DNA from: Anaerolineae bacterium
GTDB lineage: Bacteria; Chloroflexota; Anaerolineae; Aggregatilineales; Phototrophicaceae
Length of the DNA: 64,000 nucleotides
NCBI GenBank assembly: GCA_022843385.1
Contig: JALHNT010000005.1
Coordinates: 106,010-170,009, forward strand
Direction: 5' to 3'
Shown here: piece after piece, positions 1-7,546 of the stretch
How positions within the stretch are numbered: the stretch's first letter is position 1
Layout of the letters: each line of letters starts with the position of its first letter
The notes under the pieces: generated by a model
Seen by the model: only the letters and a program-made list of their open reading frames with translations
The model's database searches: none
Told to the model about the DNA's origin: nothing
Translations under genes and position numbers: made by a program

Positions 1-644
1 TCGGTCAACGGTGCGCCACAGCCGGGGGCAAAGGTGGCGCTGGGGGAAGCCGTGCTGCCCGGCAAGCGGGTTGGCGCTGGTGAGGGTGTTGTAGTTAGGG
101 TATGGCTGGCTGTTATTGTCGCGGTGCGGCTCGGTGTCGCGCTGATCGTCTGCGTGGGTGTTGCGGTCAACGATGGCGTCAGGGAAAGCGTAGGCGATGG
201 GGTTAGTGTCAATGTCGACGTTGCTGTTGCAGTCGTCGAGGCTGTGGCCGATGGGGTCAGCGTCGCCGTTTCGGTTGATGGCACGATCAGGTTGTTATCA
301 TCCGGCAGATCAGGCCGTGTCAGCACCACCCAGGTCGCGCCCAACAACCCGAAGAATAGGAGAACCGCAGCCAGCAGCCCGATGCGGTAGCCGCGCCCCC
401 GTCGACGACCTGGCACATCCATCGGTGTTGCCTGCATGATCTGCTGCCAGACGAGCGCCTGATCTTCGGCCTCCTCGGCCTGGGGAGCGCGCATGGCTTT
501 GATGGTCTCAGCATTCTCCAGCAGCGGACGCAGCCGGGCCGCCTGATCCGGGTACAACTCCAGGCAGGACTCCATCGTTTGCCCCAGCGCAATCCGGTTT
601 ATACAGTCTTCAAAACTGTCAATCAGAGAGGATGGTGGCAGCAT
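1..644 (-). CDS. Single-TM Thr/Pro-rich membrane protein, likely sigma-factor partner (partial, runs off the window)
   Basis: The reading frame is open from an ATG at 644 to the left edge (at least 214 codons, no stop reached). Residues 1 to about 90 form a soluble segment with a short Cys-Ile...Cys-Leu-Glu-Leu-Tyr-Pro motif typical of proteins encoded beside ECF sigma factors in Chloroflexota. One hydrophobic helix follows (about residues 94-113), then a long Thr/Ser/Pro-rich stretch that would lie outside the membrane. Its ATG follows the upstream sigma-factor stop codon by one base (TGA-C-ATG), so the two are almost certainly translationally coupled. By family context it may be an anti-sigma or sigma-regulating membrane protein. 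No canonical zinc-binding anti-sigma motif is visible, so the role is inferred. Confidence 0.72.
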   Translation of the reverse strand, partial: MLPPSSLIDSFEDCINRIALGQTMESCLELYPDQAARLRPLLENAETIKAMRAPQAEEAEDQALVWQQIMQATPMDVPGRRRGRGYRIGLLAAVLLFFGLLGATWVVLTRPDLPDDNNLIVPSTETATLTPSATASTTATATSTLTLTPSPTLSLTPSLTATPTQTISATPSRTATITASHTLTTTPSPAPTRLPGSTASPSATFAPGCGAPLT

Positions 645-645
645 G

Positions 646-1215
646 TCACATCGTCTCCCGGGTTTCGAGGATCGTGCGCAGCGTATCCATCGCACGGAAC
701 TGGAGCGATTTGGTGGCGCTCACACTTTTGTCCATCAGATCAGCCGTTTCCTGCACACTCAACCCCTGTCCAAAACGCAGCAGTAAGACCTCCTGCTGCT
801 CGGCCACCAGCATCCGCAAGGCATGACGCACCCGTTCCACCCGCACCGAGCGCAGGAACGCGACTTCGAGATCTTCTTCGTCCGAGCCGGGAATCCATTC
901 ATCCAGAGTGGTGACTGGGAAAGCCTGATTCTGTCCATAGTGGTCATAGACCTTATTGCGCGCCACGCGAAACAACCAGGCGCGCAGGCTGGTACGCGGC
1001 GGATTGTGACCACGTAAAGCCACAAACAGATCGACAAAAACATCAGCAGCGATGTCACGGGCTTGCTCCCGGTCACGGATACGGAGGCGGATGAATTGAT
1101 ACACCGGTGGAAAATAACTTTCGTAAATGGCTTTGAGCGCTTCCGGTTTATTGCGCCGGGCATCCATCAGCAAGTGCTGTTCAACCGACACATCAGGCAG
1201 GACGATCACAATCAT
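646..1215 (-). CDS. RNA polymerase sigma factor, ECF/sigma-70 family
   Basis: This 189-residue protein has the two-domain layout of an ECF sigma factor. Sigma region 2 spans about residues 24-95 (YESYFPPVYQFIRLRI, then AADVFVDLFVAL and the RAWLFRVARN promoter-melting segment). Region 4 spans about 128-182 with a helix-turn-helix around LSVQETADLMDKSVSATKS. It would bind core RNA polymerase and direct it to a small regulon. It lies 7 bp downstream of the membrane glycosyltransferase gene and 1 bp upstream of a membrane-anchored partner, so the three form one operon. An ATG at 1215 has a GAGGG stretch about 11 bp upstream inside the preceding stop region. The signal sensed is unknown. Confidence 0.93.
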   Translation of the reverse strand: MIVIVLPDVSVEQHLLMDARRNKPEALKAIYESYFPPVYQFIRLRIRDREQARDIAADVFVDLFVALRGHNPPRTSLRAWLFRVARNKVYDHYGQNQAFPVTTLDEWIPGSDEEDLEVAFLRSVRVERVRHALRMLVAEQQEVLLLRFGQGLSVQETADLMDKSVSATKSLQFRAMDTLRTILETRETM

Positions 1216-1222
1216 GGGGCTG

Positions 1223-2779
1223 TCATCCCTCAGCGTCGTCCTTTCCCACCCGCCAGATCAGGCTGTTGTCATCCCGATAGACCAGTTGCATGTTCGGGTC
1301 CGCGTCGGCACGCTCGGCGAAAGCCTGATGATAGGTATCGCTGACGACATACTCAGCGCCGAAGGTATCGCGGATCAGCACCGATGGCCGTTCGACCTGC
1401 CCCTGAGTGATCGGCACCCAGAGGTTCCAAAGCGTCGGATCAGCAACCTGCAAGTAGGTGGGGTCAAGGCCGACAAGATAGGTGTTGTGGGTGTTATGGT
1501 AAAACAGGTAGGTGAAATCATCCCAATCGGTCTGGAAGATCAACGCATTGGGTTCGGTATGTTCCTGCAACCATTGTGATGCACCTGCCATATACCGGAT
1601 ATCCTCGGCATTACGCACATCAGCGTGAACGCTGTGCAGCGTAACCCAACCGAACAACACCAGCGGCACGATCAAACTGGTCCAGTAGAACGCGCGCGCA
1701 CCCCGTTTGACAAGGACGGATGTCAGGTTTATCCGCCAATCAATGTCACCTCGGCCCCAGGCCACCGCGCAGAACAACAGGGCGAAGGCGGGAAAATATT
1801 CAATGAAGCGCCGCGACTCGGCGGTCATATACAGGGTCAGCAGCGCCACCAGCAGCAGCGTCGTCTCGATGGCATCACGCCCGGATTTGCGAAAGCTGGG
1901 AGCCAGCAACCCGGCAGCCAGCGCCAGCAGCGCCCCGGTGGAGTTCGCTAGCAACGCCCCGGTGGTATAGGGATACCATTCGTTGCCCACCCGGATATTG
2001 CCTTCAATATCCACCTTTTCCCCCAGATGCTCGATGATGAAGGTCACATTCTGTGGGAAATAGGGATTGATGACCAACCCCAGCGCCACGCCCACTAAAG
2101 TGTAGGCCAACGGCTGCCAGACGAAACGGCGTTCAGTGATGAAGACTGAGATACAGTAGAGAGCGACCACACCCGGTAGCAGCACGAAGCCGTTATAGAG
2201 CCAGGTGAAGGCAAAAGCCAGCCCGATCATCCAGACATAGCGCTTGCGGAACAACAGATGGAGCGCGATCAGCAACAGCAGCACAGCGGCGGCCTGCGTC
2301 CGTATCATCAGCATCCGGTAGAGAAAGGGAGCCGACACACCGAGCAGCCCAATCGTCCATAGCATAGCAGACTTTACGCCGAGCATCTTCAGCAGCGACC
2401 ACAACGCCAGGAACAATCCGCCGACCACTAGGCTTTGGGCGATTTTCACGGCGGGAAGGCCGCCCCAGACCATCCAGGGTGAGAGGTAGATGTGGTAGAG
2501 CAGATGATGATCGACAAATTGCTGCGGGTTGAGGATAGTCAGCGGCAGCCAGGGGAAATCGACGCGCAAGGTACGCTGTTCAATGATCTGGGCAGCGATG
2601 CGGCTGTGGTAATAATCATCATTGCTGACGAAGCCATCGGCGGCGAAGAGCAGAAAAGCGGCAGCCGCGCACCCAATCATAAAGACGACGAGCGCCGGCG
2701 CATTGTTCTTCCATATCATGACAGCAGAGAAGATGCGTACCTGGGTTTGGCTGGGCACCACGGCAGAGCTTGTCGCCAT
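1223..2779 (-). CDS. Polytopic membrane glycosyltransferase-like protein (GT-C fold)
   Basis: The 518-residue protein has roughly a dozen hydrophobic helices and an early acidic motif in the first periplasmic loop (SNDDYYHSR, about residue 55), as in GT-C enzymes such as the PMT/GT39 and STT3-like families, which use polyprenyl-phosphate sugars. The C-terminal ~110 residues are soluble (from YMAGASQWLQEHTEP), as in many bacterial GT-C proteins. The ATG at 2779 has an AGGAG Shine-Dalgarno sequence 7 bp upstream. It is the first gene of a three-gene unit with an ECF sigma factor and a membrane partner whose Thr/Ser-rich ectodomain could be a glycosylation target; that link is speculation. Substrate and acceptor cannot be read from sequence. 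Confidence 0.75.
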   Translation of the reverse strand: MATSSAVVPSQTQVRIFSAVMIWKNNAPALVVFMIGCAAAAFLLFAADGFVSNDDYYHSRIAAQIIEQRTLRVDFPWLPLTILNPQQFVDHHLLYHIYLSPWMVWGGLPAVKIAQSLVVGGLFLALWSLLKMLGVKSAMLWTIGLLGVSAPFLYRMLMIRTQAAAVLLLLIALHLLFRKRYVWMIGLAFAFTWLYNGFVLLPGVVALYCISVFITERRFVWQPLAYTLVGVALGLVINPYFPQNVTFIIEHLGEKVDIEGNIRVGNEWYPYTTGALLANSTGALLALAAGLLAPSFRKSGRDAIETTLLLVALLTLYMTAESRRFIEYFPAFALLFCAVAWGRGDIDWRINLTSVLVKRGARAFYWTSLIVPLVLFGWVTLHSVHADVRNAEDIRYMAGASQWLQEHTEPNALIFQTDWDDFTYLFYHNTHNTYLVGLDPTYLQVADPTLWNLWVPITQGQVERPSVLIRDTFGAEYVVSDTYHQAFAERADADPNMQLVYRDDNSLIWRVGKDDAEG

Positions 2780-2879
2780 CCTGAATCTCCTGCTGCAAGT
2801 TCTTGACCATTTACTTGCGAATCAGTCTGATGTGGGGCGAAAAAGTTTCGGTGAAACGGATGAAACGATGAGCAAGCCG

Positions 2880-3422
2880 TCAGACAGGCAAGGGATACAC
2901 GGCCTCGGGTTGGTAGATCGACCCAGCAGGTGTCAACTGGCTGGAGTAAAGGATGAACTCGCGCGCAGTGAAGGTGGGAGTGCGGAAGGTCTGATGACGC
3001 TCGAAATAGGCACGCAGTGCTGCCGCATCCGGTGGTATTTTCAAGCGCGCCAGAGTGATATGGGCGGCGAAAGGGCGATCTTCGGATGGGCAACCAGCCT
3101 CGATGATAGTCCGGTTGATGTCGCTCTGAAGCTGAAACAGGGCGGGCGGTGCCTGCACCCCGACCCATAGGACACGGGGGCGACCGCGTGGCGGGAACTG
3201 TCCAACACCCTGCAATTGAAGATCGAAGGGTATACCGTGAATCATCTGGAGTGTGGCACGCACCTGCTGCGACCGCTGCTCGTCCACCTCGCCAATGAAG
3301 CGCAGGGTCAGATGCATCTGACGCGGCAAAGACCAGCGCACACCGGGCAATCCGGTGCACAGCGGTTGTAGCGCAGCAATCATCATTTCCGGCAGATGAA
3401 GGGCAACGAACAGTCGCGGCAT
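2880..3422 (-). CDS. thpR: RNA 2',3'-cyclic phosphodiesterase (2H phosphoesterase family)
   Basis: This 180-residue protein carries both signature HxTx motifs of 2H phosphoesterases: HLTL near residue 37 (in RQMHLTLRFIGEV) and HITL near residue 120 (in FAAHITLARLK). The length matches bacterial ThpR/LigT, which opens 2',3'-cyclic phosphates and can ligate 2'-5' tRNA halves in vitro. Its start codon overlaps the stop of the upstream small membrane-protein gene (ATGA at 3420-3424), so the two are translated as a coupled pair. Assignment to the family is firm; the cellular substrate is not known from sequence. Confidence 0.93.
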   Translation of the reverse strand: MPRLFVALHLPEMMIAALQPLCTGLPGVRWSLPRQMHLTLRFIGEVDEQRSQQVRATLQMIHGIPFDLQLQGVGQFPPRGRPRVLWVGVQAPPALFQLQSDINRTIIEAGCPSEDRPFAAHITLARLKIPPDAAALRAYFERHQTFRTPTFTAREFILYSSQLTPAGSIYQPEAVYPLPV

Positions 3423-3652
3423 CAGGCAAATTCACGCGGGCGGGTGGGCGGCGGCAGGGGTTGCATGAACAGCGCATCGAGAAACGGCCCCAGTGTATAG
3501 GCCAGAAACGCCAGCAGCATGACCACGACAATCAACAGATAGGCAATCCGCAGCGGGGTCCAGAAGCGCGGTTGATGCTCATCTTCCGCTTCATCGATAC
3601 CAAAGTCACGCACATCCTGTGCCAGGGGGTAATCATTGCGCCAATCATTCAT
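3422..3652 (-). CDS. Small single-TM membrane protein, unknown function
   Basis: From the ATG at 3652 this is a 76-residue protein with an acidic N-terminus (MNDWRNDYPLAQDVRDFGID) and one transmembrane helix around residues 40-65 (IAYLLIVVVMLLAFLAYTLG), ending in a short Pro-rich tail. A longer frame opens at 3787, but its extra 45 residues look non-coding, so the shorter start is preferred. The stop overlaps the thpR start by 4 bp. I do not recognise a family. Confidence 0.7.
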   Translation of the reverse strand: MNDWRNDYPLAQDVRDFGIDEAEDEHQPRFWTPLRIAYLLIVVVMLLAFLAYTLGPFLDALFMQPLPPPTRPREFA

Positions 3653-3863
3653 AGCGACATTGTAAGATAGAATGACAGATTGGCAACCAACTCTCAGCGA
3701 CTTCTCACGCACTGCGCCGACCGTGGTGTGATCTTCGACAAATTGAGCGGTGGCTTCTACAGCTCTATTCAGATAGGATTTACGCACTTGATTACGGGTT
3801 TCCCCTTAGGGGCGCGGCTTAGACTCACTCAACTGCGTAAGTTCTGTCACAAAAAAAGCTATT

Positions 3864-4160
3864 GTGCCTAGCACACTCGTTCACAACATTTGTGATGTCG
3901 GTAATGTCACTCAAGGCGTATCGCCGAGAGATGTCATGAATGTGGTGCGCCAGGTCGAAACCCATCCACGATCCGGCTGGTCTATAACCCTACGAGAGAA
4001 ATCGGTTTTGATAAAGATGGGGATTATGTTTGGCAAATCCGTCTTTAAGCTTCGTAACCGAACCTTCAACACACTGCAAGAAGCGAAGGAGTTTCTGAAG
4101 CAAATGGATGCGACCCTAAGTTGGGATCGTGCCAATCATGCGCTTTTGGCGCATTTGTAA
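3864..4160 (+). CDS. Hypothetical 98-residue protein bordering the IS insertion
   Basis: The frame begins with GTG at 3864 (an alternative ATG is at 3936) and encodes a compact basic protein with a plausible helical C-terminal half (LRNRTFNTLQEAKEFLKQMD). There is no good Shine-Dalgarno sequence and no family I recognise. Base composition is lower in GC than the neighbours. The stop codon TAA is the first three bases of the target duplication of the adjacent IS element, so the transposon landed exactly at the end of this frame and preserved it. It could be a real small gene or a remnant. Confidence 0.4.
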   Translation: MPSTLVHNICDVGNVTQGVSPRDVMNVVRQVETHPRSGWSITLREKSVLIKMGIMFGKSVFKLRNRTFNTLQEAKEFLKQMDATLSWDRANHALLAHL

Positions 4161-4165
4161 ATTTC
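4158..4165. repeat. Left target-site duplication of the IS1-family element
   Basis: The octamer TAAATTTC precedes the left terminal repeat and recurs exactly at 5325-5332 after the right one. This is the direct repeat expected from transposition; IS1-family elements make duplications of about 8-9 bp. Confidence 0.93.
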
Positions 4166-4192
4166 GGTCGTCTCCCTACAGACGGTTGGTAG
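4166..4192 (+). repeat. Left terminal inverted repeat of the IS1-family element
   Basis: This 27-bp end matches the reverse complement of 5298-5324 at 22 positions. The transposase stop codon (4176-4178) lies inside it, an economical arrangement usual for small insertion sequences. Confidence 0.88.
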
Positions 4193-5266
4193 GTAGAGGC
4201 ACAAACATCAAGATGTCACGAATGGACCAGAGATGATCGGTTAGGCCTGCGGCCATCATCGGCGAACAGGGCAACCAACGCTTGTGATCAGCCTTGATTT
4301 CAATCCGCAGCGTTTTGACCGGGCGCACCAGGTTGTAGATGACGTCTTCCCAGGCACAGGCCGCTTGGAGCATCTCAACTCGTTTGGAATAGCCCAATGT
4401 TTTGCGAACCAGCCGTCCATTCATATGCCGAGAGGTCAAGTGGGTACGTTCGACACAGGTCGTCCGGGTGCCAGTGCGCTCCAGCGTGGTGTCATCACCG
4501 TAAATCACGTGCAGATCAACGCCAATCAGATTTCCAGTGGCATCACGCTGCTTGACCATCTGGCTGTAATGCCAGTCTGCGCCGGGCTGCTTCCGGGTGG
4601 GGCGGCGGCCACGTCCTTTGTAGGGCGGAACTTGCCCATAAACTTCCACCAAAGCCTCCCGATGTCCGCCCCAGCCATCCGATAGCACCGGAGGGGGGTG
4701 CTGCTGGTGGGCATCGCGCTCCTTCACCTGCATCCATAGCGCCACCGCCGCCTGCGTTTCGTTCTGCCCGATCCCCCGCCCTACCCGCAAGCGTGTTTTG
4801 GGCTCAATCGCGGTGCAGCGCCAGTATTCGCCAGCCTCATCGACCGCTATCCGGTCTTTTTTTCCTGCTTACGCCCGACATAGGTCCATAGTCCATCAAT
4901 CTGCACCTGGCTGATCTGATAGTCATTCAACAAGATGGCTTCAACCTGTTCAGCATGGTCAGCCGCCTGGCGTAAAAACGACAGGATCGTATCTTCCTTG
5001 ATCCCTTTGGCACGGCTGATGCTCGTAATTCGCACCCCTTCCGCCAGCAGTGCCAGACACTCCAGGATGTCCGTTTCCTCGGTTTTCCGATTGTAGAACA
5101 GTGTCCCGCTGCGTTCATTGAACGTCTTTCGGCAGGTTTTGCACTGGAAGCGCTGCTGTCCCGTACTTGATTTCCCGTAGCGGATGATGTTGCCCGCCTC
5201 CTGCTTGCCATAATCGACACAGTTCGCGTTGCTGCAAAAGCTCCCAACAGCCACTAACTCACTCAC
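4176..5266 (-). CDS. IS1-family transposase, two frames joined by a probable -1 frameshift
   Basis: The upstream frame (5266-4847, 139 residues) has a zinc ribbon (C-x4-C near residue 11, then C-x2-C near 42) followed by a helix-turn-helix, as in InsA, and then the first catalytic Asp (QVQIDGLWTYVGRK). The downstream frame supplies LSDGWGG and CVERTHLTSRHMNGR, which look like the second Asp and the Glu of the DDE triad. The frames meet at seven A residues on the coding strand (4857-4863). A -1 shift there gives a continuous 363-residue protein. IS1 itself uses -1 slippage on an A-rich site to make InsAB', so this is probably programmed rather than a lesion. The spacing between the second Asp and Glu is larger than in classical IS1 because of an inserted segment. 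Confidence 0.88.
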
Positions 5267-5297
5267 TTGACTCCCTCAATGCTTTTGGTTCATTATT

Positions 5298-5324
5298 CTA
5301 CCAACCGCGTCAAGGGAGACTACC
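5298..5324 (-). repeat. Right terminal inverted repeat of the IS1-family element
   Basis: This is the inverted partner of 4166-4192 (22 of 27 positions). It lies upstream of the transposase start and so probably overlaps the transposase promoter. Confidence 0.88.
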
Positions 5325-5332
5325 TAAATTTC
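5325..5332. repeat. Right target-site duplication of the IS1-family element
   Basis: Exact second copy of TAAATTTC (4158-4165). Removing the element and one copy would place the hypothetical gene at 3864 convergent with, and 15 bp from, the reductase gene that ends at 5344. Confidence 0.93.
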
Positions 5333-5343
5333 AGATCAGGTTT

Positions 5344-6204
5344 TCAGTCATTGCGCCACAGCTCGACATGATCCTCCGCAAATTGCTGGAACCGGATAGG
5401 CTCGCGCCCCAGCAGCAGCGAAGCATCCGGGCTCACCAGTTCGGCTGCACCAAAGCGAGTCATGGTATACAATGCCGTCATCACCAGGGCGAAGCTAAGG
5501 GGTTTTCCCTGTGAAAGCTGTTTCTGCAGAAAACGCGGCACCGATGGATTGGTGTAACGGATCGGGCGCCCCAGCACCGCCGACATAATCAGCGCGACTT
5601 CGTAATAATCGAGCGCCTCTGATCCGGTCAGATTGTAGGCGCAGTTACGATGTTGCCGATCATTCAATGCCCGCGCCCCGATAGCCCCGATATCGCGAGC
5701 ATCGATGAAACTGGTCTTGCTATGACCGGCGGGTACAGCGATTTCGCTTCGCAGCCGAATATCGTCACGATGCGTGGTGCTGAGATTCTGCATGAAAAAA
5801 CCCGCACGCAGGAAGGTGTATTCCAGTCCGGATTGCAGGATATGCTGCTCGATCCGGTAATGCGGCACAACCCGGTTATTCTCGACGCCAACCAAGGAGA
5901 GAAATACGATATGCCCCACTCCGGCAGATTTTGCAGCGTCAATCACCGGCGCGATGTACTGGGCCACATCCGAGATGGCCGGCGGACGGACGAGAAACAG
6001 ACTGGTGATGCCCTGCAGCGCTGGCACATAGGATTCTGGCTTCTGAAAGTCGAAATAGACACATTCAACTTCCGGTTCCACCTGCTGGCGCAGCCGATCC
6101 GGCTGAGTGCTTCCCGCGCGCAAGCGACTACGATCAGGAAAAGTACGAATGACTTCGCGCCCAACGTTGCCACTTGAGCCGGTGATGAAGATGGATGGGG
6201 TCAT
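5344..6204 (-). CDS. NmrA-like NAD(P)-binding oxidoreductase (atypical SDR)
   Basis: The 286-residue protein starts with a Rossmann dinucleotide-binding motif (ITGSSGNVGREV, residues 7-18) and continues with the DAAKSAGVGHIVFLSLVGVENN segment characteristic of NmrA/YtfG-type atypical short-chain dehydrogenases. The classical SDR Tyr-x3-Lys catalytic pair is not obvious, as in other NmrA proteins. These use NAD(P)H either for quinone or isoflavone-type reduction or only as a redox sensor, so the substrate cannot be named. It is monocistronic as far as can be seen, ending 12 bp from the IS target duplication. Confidence 0.85.
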   Translation of the reverse strand: MTPSIFITGSSGNVGREVIRTFPDRSRLRAGSTQPDRLRQQVEPEVECVYFDFQKPESYVPALQGITSLFLVRPPAISDVAQYIAPVIDAAKSAGVGHIVFLSLVGVENNRVVPHYRIEQHILQSGLEYTFLRAGFFMQNLSTTHRDDIRLRSEIAVPAGHSKTSFIDARDIGAIGARALNDRQHRNCAYNLTGSEALDYYEVALIMSAVLGRPIRYTNPSVPRFLQKQLSQGKPLSFALVMTALYTMTRFGAAELVSPDASLLLGREPIRFQQFAEDHVELWRND

Positions 6205-6456
6205 ATGGGCACCATGAATACAGCTTGTGATATGCGCTTCACTCTAGCATGAACAGCCCTTACAGCCTCGTAACAAATCACCCCTCTGTGGCTGATGGAT
6301 GTCATTTCTGTCATAACACTGACATTTTATGTTCTCTCAACACTGCACCGGGTTAACCCATTCTTCACAACCGAATCTTTTGTGAAAATTGTGAACCTCA
6401 ACTATCGCCGCAACCACTCTCAAGCTATGCTCGTATATAAGATTAGGAATTCACAT

Positions 6457-6876
6457 ATGGGGGCTGTCATGATGGCGAAAGTTTACTGGAACCATGTGCT
6501 GCTGGTGGATGATAATCAACGACTGCTGCGGAATCTGGCCTTTCTGATGCACGTGGCCGGCTTCAAAGTGACCAGCGCAGCGACAGTTGAGGAAGCGCTC
6601 GATGCGCTGGCGGGGTCAACGCCAGACCTCATCATCGCCGACGCCGATATGCCTGGCGACAATGGTTACGATCTCCTTCAGGCTGTGCGTTCCAACCTTC
6701 GTACCGAAACCACTCCTTTTATCCTGACTTCACCAACTGACGATTTCACCCACATGATGCGGGCGCTGGATATGGGCGCGGATGAATTCCTGCCCAAGCC
6801 CTTCACACTCGATGATGTTCTGGAAGCGGTCAAGCGGGTACAGTTCGCGCCGCACACCGATCTCATTGCCAGCTAG
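6457..6876 (+). CDS. Stand-alone response regulator receiver protein
   Basis: This is a single receiver domain of about 140 residues with no output domain. The acidic pair VDDN near the N-terminus, the phospho-acceptor Asp in IIADADMPGDNGYDLL and the conserved Lys in FLPKPF are all present, so phosphorylation should be possible. ATG at 6457 has an AGGA element about 8 bp upstream; later ATGs at 6469 and 6472 are alternatives, and the longer frame from 6295 is not supported. No kinase gene adjoins it. It probably acts by protein contact, like CheY or Spo0F-type proteins. Its 3' end overlaps the convergent TetR gene by 4 bp. Confidence 0.88.
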   Translation: MGAVMMAKVYWNHVLLVDDNQRLLRNLAFLMHVAGFKVTSAATVEEALDALAGSTPDLIIADADMPGDNGYDLLQAVRSNLRTETTPFILTSPTDDFTHMMRALDMGADEFLPKPFTLDDVLEAVKRVQFAPHTDLIAS

Positions 6877-7451
6877 AAAATATCGTCTGGCGCAGCATGG
6901 TGCAGCAGACGGTAGAAGAGAGTCGCCATCTGCGCCGGGGTATACTGTTCCGGATGTTGTAACCACCAGCGGGTGACGCGCATCAGCGCCCCCGCCATAA
7001 ACTGTGCGCTCACCTCAACCGGAACATCCGGGTAGATATTCCCCTGGCCCAGGCGTTCCAGCGCCCGTTTGGCTGTATACTGTGCCACATATTCGATCAG
7101 ATCAGCGTTGCCATTCCCCGTCATGATGAGCCGCATAATGCCGCCCTGCTGTTGAATGAAGGCGAAGAACCCCATGAATCCCAGCAGGTCGCGCTGCGGC
7201 AGCGACAGCCCATCCAGCACCGGGCCATCGAGCGCCTCAAAAGCCTCAAAGGTTTCGTGAATGATGGTCGCGTAGATTTCCTGTTTATCCCGGAAATGTA
7301 GATAGAAGGTTCCCCGCGCCAGGTCGAGCCGGTCGGTGATATTCTGCACATGCACCGCGTCATAACCGCGCTCGATGAGGAGTTCAAGCGCAGCCTGTTT
7401 GAGCTGCTGGCGCGTCTGTTGGCGACGGCGATCAAAGCGCGTTTCCGTCAT
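6873..7451 (-). CDS. TetR/AcrR family transcriptional regulator
   Basis: The N-terminal helix-turn-helix (about residues 20-52, with NITDRLDLARGTFYLHFRDKQEIY) is typical of TetR proteins; the C-terminal ~130 residues form the ligand-binding/dimer region. ATG at 7451 has an AGG element about 10 bp upstream and is preferred over 7469. It diverges from the cytochrome P450 gene with about 95 bp between starts, the usual arrangement for a repressor controlling its neighbour, so regulation of the P450 and itself is likely. Confidence 0.9.
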   Translation of the reverse strand: MTETRFDRRRQQTRQQLKQAALELLIERGYDAVHVQNITDRLDLARGTFYLHFRDKQEIYATIIHETFEAFEALDGPVLDGLSLPQRDLLGFMGFFAFIQQQGGIMRLIMTGNGNADLIEYVAQYTAKRALERLGQGNIYPDVPVEVSAQFMAGALMRVTRWWLQHPEQYTPAQMATLFYRLLHHAAPDDIF

Positions 7452-7495
7452 AAGTGATGACCTATTCAATGTTAGACAGCCGCTAGAGTTGCTGA

Positions 7496-7523
7496 TTGAC
7501 GCGATTGTGGAGGCGGTTATGCT
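7496..7523 (+). promoter_or_regulatory. Predicted sigma-70-type promoter of the cytochrome P450 gene
   Basis: TTGACG (7496-7501) and TATGCT (7518-7523) are separated by 16 bp and lie 23 bp before the P450 start codon, with a GGGAGG ribosome-binding site at 7533-7538. The promoter sits in the TetR/P450 divergent region, where a TetR dimer could block it. Confidence 0.55.
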
Positions 7524-7546
7524 GATTGTAAAGGGAGGACAGCAGC

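Larger units (their letters stand above)
4166..5324 (-). mobile_element. IS1-family insertion sequence, 1159 bp
   Basis: The element is bounded by imperfect terminal inverted repeats. The left end (4166-4192) and the reverse complement of the right end (5298-5324) agree at 22 of 27 positions, both starting GGT and sharing GTCTCCCT and CGGTTGGTAG blocks. An exact 8-bp target duplication flanks it. It carries one transposase gene on the minus strand, split in two frames. Starting with GGT and duplicating about 8 bp both fit IS1. The exact duplication and near-complete ends suggest recent insertion. Confidence 0.93.

Noticed and set aside
6295-6456. N-terminal extension of the receiver protein
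   Set aside because: Codons look like AT-rich intergenic DNA, and the receiver fold begins after 6469.
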